Origin: Bosea vestrisii
GTDB lineage: Bacteria; Pseudomonadota; Alphaproteobacteria; Rhizobiales; Beijerinckiaceae
DNA length: 64,000 nucleotides
Assembly: GCF_030144325.1 (NCBI RefSeq)
Contig: NZ_CP126307.1
Location: forward strand, 5,484,001 to 5,548,000
Direction of reading: 5' to 3'
Numbering within the stretch: the stretch's first letter is position 1; every line of letters begins with the position of its first letter. Below, piece by piece: positions 50,298 through 58,369 of the stretch. The notes under the pieces are model-generated. The model was not told where the DNA came from, ran no database searches, and saw nothing but the letters and a program-made list of their open reading frames with translations. The position numbers were made by a program, and so were the translations under genes.

Positions 50298-51356
50298 GTG
50301 ACGATCGCGCTCGATCAGCCTGCCGTTTCGGCCGCTGCGAACCATGCCGGCATCCGCCGCTGGCTCTGGGCGGTCGCCTTCCTCGTCTTCGTCATGGTCG
50401 TGGTCGGCGGCGCGACGCGGCTGACCGGCTCCGGCCTCTCGATCACCGAATGGCGCCCCGTCACCGGTGCGCTCCCGCCGCTGGGCGATGCCGCCTGGGC
50501 GCTCGAATTCGAGAAGTACCGCCTGAGCCCGCAATACCAGCTCCTGAACACGGGCATGGAGCTCGCCGACTTCAAGTTCATCTATTGGTGGGAATGGGGC
50601 CATCGCCAGCTCGGCCGCTTCATCGGGCTGCTCTATCTCGCCGGCTTCTTCGTCGTGCTGCTGCGGCGGTCGATGCCCTGGCGCGAAACGGCGATCCTGT
50701 TCGGCATGGGCCTGCTGCTCGGCCTGCAGGGCACGATCGGCTGGATCATGGTCGCCTCGGGCTTGCAGCCCGGCATGATCGCGGTCGCTCCGGTCAAGCT
50801 GACGCTGCACCTCACCTTCGCCGGCTTCTTTTTCGCCAGCGTCATCGCTTTCGCGACCTGGCTGACGCCGCTGCGCCGGATCGAGCCGGCACGGGACAGG
50901 GCGGCCGCCTGGTTCCTCCTCCTGCTGCTTTTCGCGCAAGTCGCGCTCGGCGGGCTCGTCGCCGGTTCCAAGGCCGGCTTCACCTTCAACACCTGGCCAT
51001 TGATGGACGGGGCGCTGGTGCCCTCGCCCGCGACCCTGTTCGCCGGCACGCCGGTCTGGGAGAACTTCGTCGACAATGTCGCGCTGGTGCAGTTCAACCA
51101 TCGCCTCGGCGCCTACCTCCTGTTCGCCTTCGCGCTCTGGCACATGCTGAGTTTGCGCCGTGTCGCGCCGGGCTCAGGCGCCGCCAAGCGCGCCACTGTC
51201 ATCGCCGGGCTCGTGCTGGCGCAATCTGCGCTCGGCGTCGTGACGCTGCTCCTGGTCGTGCCGCTCTGGGCCGGCCTCGCCCATCAGGCGCTCGGCTTCA
51301 CCGTACTGGCGATGGGCGTGGTGCATGTGACGCGCACGCAGCAGGCGGCGAGCTGA
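50298..51356 (+). CDS. ctaA: haem A synthase (COX15/CtaA family)
   Basis: A 352-residue, eight-helix membrane protein converting haem O to haem A for cytochrome aa3 oxidases. Family features are GGATRLTGSGLSITEWRPVTGALPP, WWEWGHRQLGRFIGLLYL (haem histidine), LTLHLTFAGFF, and VQFNHRLGAYLLF with the C-terminal WAGLAHQALGF. It starts with GTG 50298, in line with the family N-terminus; no ATG gives a sensible start nearby. It is followed by a REP-like element before metY. Confidence 0.95.
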   Translation: MTIALDQPAVSAAANHAGIRRWLWAVAFLVFVMVVVGGATRLTGSGLSITEWRPVTGALPPLGDAAWALEFEKYRLSPQYQLLNTGMELADFKFIYWWEWGHRQLGRFIGLLYLAGFFVVLLRRSMPWRETAILFGMGLLLGLQGTIGWIMVASGLQPGMIAVAPVKLTLHLTFAGFFFASVIAFATWLTPLRRIEPARDRAAAWFLLLLLFAQVALGGLVAGSKAGFTFNTWPLMDGALVPSPATLFAGTPVWENFVDNVALVQFNHRLGAYLLFAFALWHMLSLRRVAPGSGAAKRATVIAGLVLAQSALGVVTLLLVVPLWAGLAHQALGFTVLAMGVVHVTRTQQAAS

Positions 51357-51360
51357 AGCA

Positions 51361-51469
51361 CGTCATGCTCGGGCTTGACCCGAGCATCTCAGGCCGCGTG
51401 AGGCGGCGGTCAGCGTCTTCTCGTCACGAGATTCTCGGATCTGCGCTTCGCTCCGTCCGAGAAAGACGG
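51361..51469. repeat. REP-like inverted repeat element, family A, copy 1
   Basis: About 109 bp between converging ctaA and metY. One end is CGTCATGCTCGGGCTTGACC with its own arms CTCGGG/CCCGAG; the other is a region with GATTCTCGG, CTTCGCTCCG and CCGAGAA. It matches the element at 63385-63492 when that is read in reverse. Both copies share the TTCTCGTC-CGAGATTCTCGG core. Confidence 0.8.
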
Positions 51470-51475
51470 CTCCGC

Positions 51476-52753
51476 TCAGGCCAGCGCCTGATCCAGATCC
51501 GCGATCAGGTCCTCGACATCCTCGATGCCGATCGACAGGCGCACCACCTCGGGGCCGGCGCCCGATGCCGTCTTCTGCGCATCCGAGAGCTGGCGGTGCG
51601 TGGTCGAGGCCGGGTGGATCACCAGCGAGCGCGTGTCGCCGATATTGGCGAGGTGCGAGAACAGCTTGAGATTCGTCACCAGCTGGACGCCGGCGTCGTA
51701 GCCGCCCTTGAGGCCGAAGGTGAAGACCGCGCCGGCGCCCTTGGGGCAATAGCGCTGGGCGAGCGCGTGGTACTTGTTGTCGGCTAGGCCGGCGTAGTTC
51801 ACCCACTCGACCGCCGGATGCTTGGCAAGATGGGTCGCCACCTTCACCGTGTTCTCGCAATGGCGCTGCATGCGCAGCGGCAGCGTCTCGATGCCGGTCA
51901 GGATCATGAAGGCGTTGAAGGGCGAGAGCGCCGGGCCCATGTCGCGCAGGCCGAGCACGCGGGTGGCGATCGCGAAGGCGAAGTTGCCGAAGGTCTCGCC
52001 CAGCACCATGCCGTTATATTCCGGCCGCGGCTTGGACAGCATCGGGTAGCGCTCGTCGCCGACCCAGTTGAACGAGCCGCCGTCGACGATGATGCCGCCG
52101 ATCGAATTGCCATGGCCGCCGAGGAATTTGGTCGCCGAATGCACGACGATGTCGGCCCCAAACTCGAAGGGGCGGATCAGATAGGGGCTCGCCATCGTGT
52201 TGTCGACGATCAGCGGGATGTTGTGCTTCTTGGCGATCTTCGAGATGCCCTCGATGTCGACGATGACACCGCCCGGATTGGCGATCGACTCGATGAAGAT
52301 CGCCTTGGTCTTCGGCGTCACCGCGGCGGCGAAGGCGTCGAGATCGTCGCTATCGGCCCAGATCACGTTCCAGCCGAAATTCTTGTAGGAATGGTTGAAC
52401 TGGTTGATCGAGCCGCCATAGAGCTTCTTCGCCGCAACAAACTCGTCGCCCGGCTGCATCAGCGCATGGAAGCAGAGGAACTCGGCGGCGTGACCGGACG
52501 CGACTGCCAGCGCAGCCGTACCGCCCTCGAGCGCCGCGACACGCTCTTCGAGCACCGCGTTGGTCGGGTTGCCGATGCGGGTGTAGATGTTGCCGAAGGC
52601 CTGCAGTCCGAACAGCGAAGCCGCGTGGTCGACATCGTCAAAGACGAAGGACGTCGTCTGGTAGATCGGCGTGGCGCGCGCGCCTGTGGCCGCGTCGGGA
52701 GCGGCGCCGGCATGGACGGCGAGCGTGTGGAAACCCGGTGCGCGGTCGGTCAT
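51476..52753 (-). CDS. metY: O-acetylhomoserine (thiol)-lyase / sulfhydrylase
   Basis: A 425-residue PLP enzyme of the Cys/Met metabolism group. The N-terminus FHTLAVHAGAAPDAATGARATPIYQTTSFVF and FGNIYTRIGNPTNAVLEERVAALEGG are MetY-type (OAH/OAS sulfhydrylase) signatures. The PLP lysine is in VVHSATKFLGGHGN, and GAGAVFTFGLKGG is the family C-terminal segment. It assimilates sulfide into homocysteine from O-acetylhomoserine. ATG 52753 lies next to GGAGCA. A dyad over its predicted -10 box suggests repression. Confidence 0.95.
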   Translation of the reverse strand: MTDRAPGFHTLAVHAGAAPDAATGARATPIYQTTSFVFDDVDHAASLFGLQAFGNIYTRIGNPTNAVLEERVAALEGGTAALAVASGHAAEFLCFHALMQPGDEFVAAKKLYGGSINQFNHSYKNFGWNVIWADSDDLDAFAAAVTPKTKAIFIESIANPGGVIVDIEGISKIAKKHNIPLIVDNTMASPYLIRPFEFGADIVVHSATKFLGGHGNSIGGIIVDGGSFNWVGDERYPMLSKPRPEYNGMVLGETFGNFAFAIATRVLGLRDMGPALSPFNAFMILTGIETLPLRMQRHCENTVKVATHLAKHPAVEWVNYAGLADNKYHALAQRYCPKGAGAVFTFGLKGGYDAGVQLVTNLKLFSHLANIGDTRSLVIHPASTTHRQLSDAQKTASGAGPEVVRLSIGIEDVEDLIADLDQALA

Positions 52754-52790
52754 GGCGTGCTCCCTGACAATTCTGATCGTGAAACGGTCT

Positions 52791-52824
52791 CGTTCGATTT
52801 AACGAACGGCCCGGACAGCGTCAA
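52791..52824 (-). promoter_or_regulatory. metY promoter overlapped by an 18-bp operator-like dyad
   Basis: On the minus strand, TTGACG (52824-52819) and TAAATC (52801-52796) are 17 bp apart, a normal sigma70 spacing. The perfect dyad CGTTCG-N6-CGAACG (52791-52808) covers the -10 box, so a dimeric repressor would block the promoter. ArsR-type methionine regulators (SahR/SamR) are candidates, but I do not recognise the motif with certainty. Confidence 0.6.
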
Positions 52825-52909
52825 TCTCGCTGGCCATTGCCCGATGCTCGCTGGCCGTGCAGCATAGTGGTTTACCCGCAAGGGTTTGCGCTGGGGCTGT
52901 GAGATAGAG

Positions 52910-53464
52910 ATGCTTCGTTTCGCCAAGCTGGCATTGACAGCCTGCTTCCTTTTCGCCTGCGCGGTCTCAGCATCGGCGCGAGACCTCAAAATTGCTATCG
53001 ATCCCGACGGTAGCGGTTTCAGCGTCGCAGGTTGGGCCAAGCAGGTCGCTGGTACCGGGACGATCTTTTACCAATGCCAGCAGGACAGCTGCGGGCGAGG
53101 CTCTACTGTAAGCCTGCGCAAGCAGTCCCCGGGGGGATATACGCCAGAGGGGTTGCGCCTGAATGAGCAGCGCATTGCGTCAATCCTGACGTCTCAGTTT
53201 CCGGGAAAAATCACACGGGTCGACATTTCGCCTGTCAAGAATCGCGACGACAAGACTTTCCGCATATCCGAGGTTTCGAGAACGATCGTCGTTCAGCCTG
53301 GGGCGGAGATTGGGATGCCGCTATACTGGAGATCTGGCTTTGCCTGGACGACGGCGAACGCCTATACGATAAGCAGCTCTGCGGGCAGTCGAAAGCTGGC
53401 CGATGGCAACTTTGCGACATTCCAGGTGCCGTTGCTGCTGCTGATCAATCTGCAATCCAAGTGA
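52910..53464 (+). CDS. exported hypothetical protein
   Basis: A 184-residue protein with a clear signal peptide (MLRFAKLALTACFLFACAVSASA, cut after ASA). The mature part has two cysteines close together (YQCQQDSCG) and many beta-strand-like segments ending FQVPLLLLINLQSK. It is lower in G+C than its neighbours and uses more A/T-ending codons, hinting at acquisition by transfer. No family is recognised. It faces the FAD oxidoreductase gene. Confidence 0.7.
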   Translation: MLRFAKLALTACFLFACAVSASARDLKIAIDPDGSGFSVAGWAKQVAGTGTIFYQCQQDSCGRGSTVSLRKQSPGGYTPEGLRLNEQRIASILTSQFPGKITRVDISPVKNRDDKTFRISEVSRTIVVQPGAEIGMPLYWRSGFAWTTANAYTISSSAGSRKLADGNFATFQVPLLLLINLQSK

Positions 53465-53508
53465 AACAGCGTCGATCACGGGCCAGTCCGAACCGCGGCC
53501 TCGCAACA

Positions 53509-54735
53509 TTATCTATCTGATCCCCTTAGCTCTGGCCCGACATGCTCTGGCCGCACGCCCATCCCGACCATCCGCGCCGGCAGCCGGCGCAGCAGCGGGA
53601 AGCGCTGCAGCAGCTTGAGCGGCCAGGGTGGAGCGACCGGCTTGTCCGCCGCGAGCAGCGGCGTGATCACCCGGTTCTGGATCGCGATCTGGGCCGCCTG
53701 CGTGATCCTGGCTGGCCATTCCCGCCGCTTCTGCACGGTTGCGAGATCGACATCCGTCAGTGTGCGTTCGCGTAGCGGGCGGGCCAGCAGATTGGCGGTC
53801 GCGACGGCATCCTGGATCGCCAGATTGATGCCGACGCCGCCGATCGGCGACATGGCATGGGCGGCATCGCCGATGCAGATGAGGCCCGGCCGCCACCAGC
53901 GTTCCAGCCGGTCGACGGCGACTGAGAGCAGCTTGATGTCGTCCCATGAGGCAAGTTCGCCGATACGGTCGGCAAGTTCCGGCGCGAGCGCGACGAGGCC
54001 GGCCTTGAAGGCGTCGAGCCCGGCTGCGCGCAGCTGGTCGAGCGAGCCCTTCGGGATGATGAAGGCGCATTGCCAGTAGTCGCCGCGGTTGAGGCGGATG
54101 AAGAAGCGCCCGGCCGCGACCTGGCCGAAGGCCTGGGCCGGCTCGTCCGGCCGGCGGCTCAGCCGGAACCAGAGCACATCCATTGGCGCGCCGAGTTCGG
54201 TGACCGCAAAGCCTGCGGCGGCGCGGACATCGGAGCGCCGGCCATCCGCCGCCACGACGAGGTCCGAGCGGATCTCCAGCAAGCCGCCCGGCCCGTCTGC
54301 CTTCAGTCCCGCGACGCGCCCGTTCTCCTCGATCAGGCCGGTTGCCTTGGTCTGCATCAGCAGTCGGAAATTCGGATAGGTCCGGCCGTGATCGGCGAGG
54401 AAATCGAGGAAGTCCCATTGCGGCATGAAGGCGATGAAGGGCGCCCTGACCGGCAGATGGCTGAAATCGGCGATGGTGATGTCCTCTGTGCCGAAGCGGG
54501 CGACGAGGTCGTCCTCCCGGACATGCGGCAGCGTCAGGAATTCCTCGAGCAGGCCGAGCTCGTGCATCACCTCCATTGTCGAAGGGTGGATGGTGTCGCC
54601 GCGGAAATCGCGCAGGAAATCGGCGTGCTTCTCCAGCACGATCACGTCGACACCGGCACGCGCCAAGAGAAAGCCGAGCATCATCCCCGCCGGGCCGCCT
54701 CCCGCGATGCAGCAGGTCGTGCTCTCCTGGCGCAT
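53509..54735 (-). CDS. FAD-dependent aromatic hydroxylase-like monooxygenase (PHBH fold)
   Basis: A 408-residue flavoprotein. The dinucleotide fold is CCIAGGGPAGMMLGFLLARAGVDVIVLEKH. The DG motif is LVVAADGRRSDVRAAAG, and the FAD ribityl site is LICIGDAAHAMSPIGGVGIN. The run EVMHELGLLEEFL matches the class A monooxygenase family (UbiH/PHBH type). The natural substrate is not evident. It lies 14 bp downstream of the tripartite tricarboxylate binding protein gene and is likely cotranscribed with it. Confidence 0.88.
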   Translation of the reverse strand: MRQESTTCCIAGGGPAGMMLGFLLARAGVDVIVLEKHADFLRDFRGDTIHPSTMEVMHELGLLEEFLTLPHVREDDLVARFGTEDITIADFSHLPVRAPFIAFMPQWDFLDFLADHGRTYPNFRLLMQTKATGLIEENGRVAGLKADGPGGLLEIRSDLVVAADGRRSDVRAAAGFAVTELGAPMDVLWFRLSRRPDEPAQAFGQVAAGRFFIRLNRGDYWQCAFIIPKGSLDQLRAAGLDAFKAGLVALAPELADRIGELASWDDIKLLSVAVDRLERWWRPGLICIGDAAHAMSPIGGVGINLAIQDAVATANLLARPLRERTLTDVDLATVQKRREWPARITQAAQIAIQNRVITPLLAADKPVAPPWPLKLLQRFPLLRRLPARMVGMGVRPEHVGPELRGSDR

Positions 54736-54749
54736 GCCCTTGCCTCCGC

Positions 54750-55724
54750 CTATTCGGTCAGCTTGATCCCGGTCTTGGCCACCAGTTCGGTCAGGATCGC
54801 GCGGTCCCGCGCCATGAAGGCGCCGGTCTCCTGCGGGCTCCAGGCAACGGGCTCGATCACCAGCTCGCGATAGCGGGCGACGAGCTCGGCATCGCCCATC
54901 GCCGCGTTGATCGCGGTGCTCAGGATGCGCAGCGTATCGGGCGCGATACCGGCCGGCGCGACGAGCGAGGCCCAGCCGGGATAGACCACGTCGGCGCCTT
55001 GCTCCTTCAGCGTCGGCAGATCAGGCAGTTGCGGCTGGCGCACATCGGTGGTGACGGCGAGCGCTTTCAGCTTGCCGCCCTGGATGTTGCCGAGGCTGGC
55101 GGCCAGGCTGTCGATCATCACCTGGACCTGACCCGACATCAGGTCGGCCGCGGCGAGCCCGGCGCCGCGATAGGGCACATGCGTGAGCCTGATCCCGGCC
55201 GCCTGCATGATCATTTCGAAGACGAGGTGGTTGGTGCCCCCGACGCCGGCCGAGGCGAAGTTGAGCTGGCCCGGCCGCTGCCTGGCATAGGTGATGAACT
55301 CGGCGAGCGAATTGACCGGCAGCGTCGGCGAGGCGTTCAGCACCAGCGGGAACAGCCCGAGCATGCCGACCGGGACGAAGTCGTGCGCGACGTCGTAGGG
55401 CAGCTTCTGGCCGAGCGCCGGGGCGGCGGCGAAGCTCGCCGCGGTGGCGACGAGGAGCGTATGGCCGTCGGCCGGAGCCCTGACCGTGGTCTGCCCGGCG
55501 ACGATGCCATTGGCGCCCGGCCGATTGTCGATGATCACTGATTGGCCGAGCTGCTTCGCCAAGGTCTCGCCGAGCCGACGCGCCGCGATGTCGGTGCCAC
55601 CCGCCGGCGCGAACGGCACGACGAGCTGGATCGGCCGCTCAGGGAAGGCTGCGTGCGCGCCGCGCGCGCCCAGCGCACTCGCAAGGCCGGCGAGCAGGAT
55701 GGTGCGGCGATCGAGAGGGGACAT
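54750..55724 (-). CDS. tripartite tricarboxylate transporter substrate-binding protein (Bug family)
   Basis: A 324-residue periplasmic protein with signal peptide (RRTILLAGLASALGARGAHA, Tat-like RRTILL). Bug-family marks are PIQLVVPFAPAGGTDIAAR, IIDNRPGANGIVAGQ, and LNFASAGVGGTNHLVFEMI. Such proteins deliver carboxylates to TctAB or act as orphan sensors; the membrane partners are absent here. A promoter could lie in the 77 bp before the Lrp-type gene. Confidence 0.92.
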   Translation of the reverse strand: MSPLDRRTILLAGLASALGARGAHAAFPERPIQLVVPFAPAGGTDIAARRLGETLAKQLGQSVIIDNRPGANGIVAGQTTVRAPADGHTLLVATAASFAAAPALGQKLPYDVAHDFVPVGMLGLFPLVLNASPTLPVNSLAEFITYARQRPGQLNFASAGVGGTNHLVFEMIMQAAGIRLTHVPYRGAGLAAADLMSGQVQVMIDSLAASLGNIQGGKLKALAVTTDVRQPQLPDLPTLKEQGADVVYPGWASLVAPAGIAPDTLRILSTAINAAMGDAELVARYRELVIEPVAWSPQETGAFMARDRAILTELVAKTGIKLTE

Positions 55725-55801
55725 CGGCCTTCTCCGGAAATGCTGGCAGCCGGCAGCTTAGGGCGAGATCGCTCCGAGCTGAATGCGGCGGGACGTCGAA
55801 A

Positions 55802-56287
55802 TCATGGGTGGTCGCTGCCCGTCTCGACACGAAGTGCTGCAGGCCTGAACTTGACGCGGTTGACGACCACGGAACTCGCAATGCTGTCGACATGCGGATT
55901 GCGGTAGAGCGCGCCCTCGAGGAAGCGCTCATACTCCGCCACATCCGCCACCTGGATGATGATCACGAAATCCGATGGCCCGGTGACGAGATAGCACTGC
56001 GTCACCTCTGGACGATCCAGCATCGCGCGCTTGAAGCCCTGCACGACATCGGATGTGCCGCGAACGAGCTTGACCTGCGCGATCACGGTCGTCCGCGGGC
56101 CGAACGCTTCCGGATTGATCAGGCTGACATCGCCCTCGATCACCTTGGCGTCGCGCAGGCGGCGGACGCGTCGCAGGCAGACCGGCGGCGACACGCCGAC
56201 CCGGCGCGCCAGTTCCAGATTGGTCAGGCGATTATCGTCCTGGAGCGTCGCCAGGATGCGCCGGTCGATGCGATCGAGCTCGATCAA
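55802..56287 (-). CDS. Lrp/AsnC family transcriptional regulator
   Basis: A 161-residue feast-famine regulator. The N-terminal HTH is DRIDRRILATLQDDNRLTNLELARRVGVSPPVCLRRVRRLRDAKVI and the C-terminal RAM/AsnC domain runs from TTVIAQVKLVRG to VVNRVKF. The preferred start is TTG 56287, 9 bases after GGGAGG; a TTG at 56314 is possible. It lies beside an Asp/Glu racemase-like gene facing away, and a TTT binding protein and monooxygenase downstream in the same direction, so amino-acid or carboxylate control is plausible. Confidence 0.9.
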   Translation of the reverse strand: MIELDRIDRRILATLQDDNRLTNLELARRVGVSPPVCLRRVRRLRDAKVIEGDVSLINPEAFGPRTTVIAQVKLVRGTSDVVQGFKRAMLDRPEVTQCYLVTGPSDFVIIIQVADVAEYERFLEGALYRNPHVDSIASSVVVNRVKFRPAALRVETGSDHP

Positions 56288-56446
56288 GCCGCCATGCCTC
56301 CCGCAGCTTTCCAATCCGGCAAGACGGCTAGCAACAATCGAAAGGATTGGAAACCGCTCGCCCCGGAATGCGCCAATCCGGACGGCAAAGCGCGCCTAGG
56401 CTTATTCCACGCCGGGACGTGATGGCCGGTGCCGGGAGCCGCGATC

Positions 56447-57193
56447 ATGAAGCATGTCGGAATTCTCGCTCACAGCGCCGAAGGCTCGGCGCTGTGCTAC
56501 CTCTCGCTCTGCCATGGTGGCATCCGCCGGCTCGGGCCGCATCGGCACCCGGATGTCACGCTCGACGTGATCAGCATGGGCGCGAGCATGGAGGACTGGG
56601 CGCGGGGCGACTATGCCGCCATCCGTGTCCGCCTGGCGCGCTCGGCGCAGCGGCTTGCGGCAGCGGGCTGCGACTTCTTCATCTGCCCGGACAACACCGC
56701 CCATCTCGCGCTCGAAGCCGGTGGCGAGCCGCTCGCACTACCAGGGCTGCATATCTCCGAGGTGGTGGCGGGGCAGGCGCGTCAGCGCGGCTTCAGGACG
56801 GTCGGCGTGCTGGGAACGCGCTGGCTGATGGAGAGCACGCTCTATCCGTGCGCCTTCGATGCGCACGGTCTCGACCATCGCCTGCCTTCCGCGGACGACC
56901 GCGCCCTGATCGATCGGGCCATCTTCGAGGAATTGTGCAACGGCGTCTTCAAAGAGCCGACGCGGGCCGAATTCGTCCGCATCATCGTCGACCTCGCCGC
57001 GCGCGGCTGCGACGCGGTGGTGCTCGGCTGCACCGAGATCCCGCTGCTGATCAGCCCGGAGATCTCGCCGCTGCCAACCCTGAACTCGACGGTGCTGTTG
57101 GCCGAGGCGGCGCTCGATGCGGTCCTGGGCAATGCTCCGGCGCCGGATTGGCGCGGCTCGGCGCCGATGCGCCTTACGTCCCCGGGCGGTTGA
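56447..57193 (+). CDS. aspartate/glutamate racemase family protein
   Basis: A 248-residue protein of the Asp/Glu/hydantoin racemase fold. The second catalytic cysteine is present in VVLGCTEIPLL. At the first site, where two-cysteine enzymes read PCNTAH, it reads ICPDNTAH, with aspartate instead of cysteine. The start at ATG 56447 follows GGGAG by nine bases. It converges on the CoA-binding protein gene, with a 20-bp overlap of 3' ends. The exact substrate is not clear. Confidence 0.83.
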   Translation: MKHVGILAHSAEGSALCYLSLCHGGIRRLGPHRHPDVTLDVISMGASMEDWARGDYAAIRVRLARSAQRLAAAGCDFFICPDNTAHLALEAGGEPLALPGLHISEVVAGQARQRGFRTVGVLGTRWLMESTLYPCAFDAHGLDHRLPSADDRALIDRAIFEELCNGVFKEPTRAEFVRIIVDLAARGCDAVVLGCTEIPLLISPEISPLPTLNSTVLLAEAALDAVLGNAPAPDWRGSAPMRLTSPGG

Positions 57194-57704
57194 TCGACAG
57201 CTTCTGGAAGCCCTTGCCGGCGAGGACCGGCTTCTTCGAGGAGAGGATGCGCGAATTGATGCCCTGCCAGCCGATCTCGCCGGAGAGGCGGCCATATTCG
57301 ATCTTCGGGCAGCGGTTCATGATGACGGTGACACCCTTGGCCTCGGCCTTCGCCGCGGCCTCGTCATTGCGCACCGAAAGCTGCATCCAGATCACCTTGG
57401 GCAGCGGCTCCAGGCTCAAAGCCTCGTCGGTGATCGGCCCGGCGGCTTCCGAGTTGCGGAAGATCTCGACCATGTCGATCGGCGGGGAGATCTCCTTCAG
57501 CGAGCCATAGACGGTCTTGCCCAGCAGCGTCTGCCCGGCGAGGCCGGGATTGACCGGGATCACGTCATAGTCGCGATCGAGCAGGTATTTGGTGACGATC
57601 CAGCTCGGCCGCGCCTCGTTGGCGGAGGCGCCGACCAGAGCAATCGTCTTCACCTCGCGCAGGATGCGGCGAATGAGCGCATCGTCGTAAGCATCGTGAG
57701 TCAC
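57174..57704 (-). CDS. CoA-binding domain protein
   Basis: A 176-residue CoA-binding/YccU-type Rossmann protein. The motif TIALVGASANEARPSWIVTKYLLDRDYDVIPVNPG is diagnostic, followed by VYGSLKEISPPIDMVEIFRNSEAAGPI and the cysteine-containing MNRCPKIEYGRL. Members bind CoA or nucleotides and are often linked to acyl-CoA metabolism, but no activity is established. The 3' end overlaps the racemase-like gene. Confidence 0.9.
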   Translation of the reverse strand: MTHDAYDDALIRRILREVKTIALVGASANEARPSWIVTKYLLDRDYDVIPVNPGLAGQTLLGKTVYGSLKEISPPIDMVEIFRNSEAAGPITDEALSLEPLPKVIWMQLSVRNDEAAAKAEAKGVTVIMNRCPKIEYGRLSGEIGWQGINSRILSSKKPVLAGKGFQKLSINRPGT

Positions 57705-57859
57705 GAAACCAAAACCCCAGACAATTGAACGCGTTGGCCGTCATTCCTGAATCGGCGACGGAAGTCCGCCTGCGGCAGGACCATGGCACCGCCAAGCTCC
57801 TTCCCCATCTTGAGGAGGGAAGAGCAAATCCCGCTCTTCTTTAAGGAGGAGGGCCTGCC

Positions 57860-58300
57860 ATGTGCGACTACAGTCTGCACCATGTGATGTCGACTCCTGC
57901 CAAAGTCGGCGATGTCCTCAAGACCACCAGCTTCATCGGGTCGAGCACCAGGGGCTTCTGCGCCGCTGGCGATCCGAGCGTGGCGGTTTGTGTGTTGCCC
58001 GGCACGGAGCTGGCCTTTGCGTCGGAGATCGAATGCGACAGGGCGGTCGGCTTCCTGCCGCGTCGCCGGCTCGCGGCGACGGTGGCGCGCTTCCGCCAGG
58101 TCGATCTTGACAAGCCCTATGCCCATCACGACGCGATCGAACTGCCGAATGGGCAGATCGTGCTCTTGACCAATTTGTCGGAGGGCCAGACCGCGACCGT
58201 GCTGCAATTGCCAGCGGACGAGCAGGCGCAGCGGGCCGCGACGCCCGAGGCGGAACCGGCACGGGCGCAAGACGAGCCGGTCTATATCTTCGGCATCTGA
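57860..58300 (+). CDS. conserved alphaproteobacterial hypothetical protein starting Met-Cys
   Basis: A 146-residue soluble protein. It opens MCDYSLHHVMSTPAKVGDVL and continues TTSFIGSSTRGFCAAGDPSVAVCVLPGTELAFASEI, a pattern I recall from other Hyphomicrobiales hypotheticals. AAGGAGGAGGG provides an excellent ribosome-binding site. A cysteine directly after the start Met is as in class II (Ntn) amidotransferases, but the fold is not recognisable. The C-terminal 40 residues are hydrophilic and probably flexible. Confidence 0.75.
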   Translation: MCDYSLHHVMSTPAKVGDVLKTTSFIGSSTRGFCAAGDPSVAVCVLPGTELAFASEIECDRAVGFLPRRRLAATVARFRQVDLDKPYAHHDAIELPNGQIVLLTNLSEGQTATVLQLPADEQAQRAATPEAEPARAQDEPVYIFGI

Positions 58301-58369
58301 CCGCACGGTCATAGGTGCAATGACATTCATTCGAGACGGCGGACTCGTCCTCGGGCGAGCCCGCTCCTT

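Noticed and set aside
52754..52870. A SAM-II riboswitch upstream of metY
   Set aside because: The conserved pseudoknot core is not present. The only structure is the short dyad over the -10 box, which suits a protein operator.
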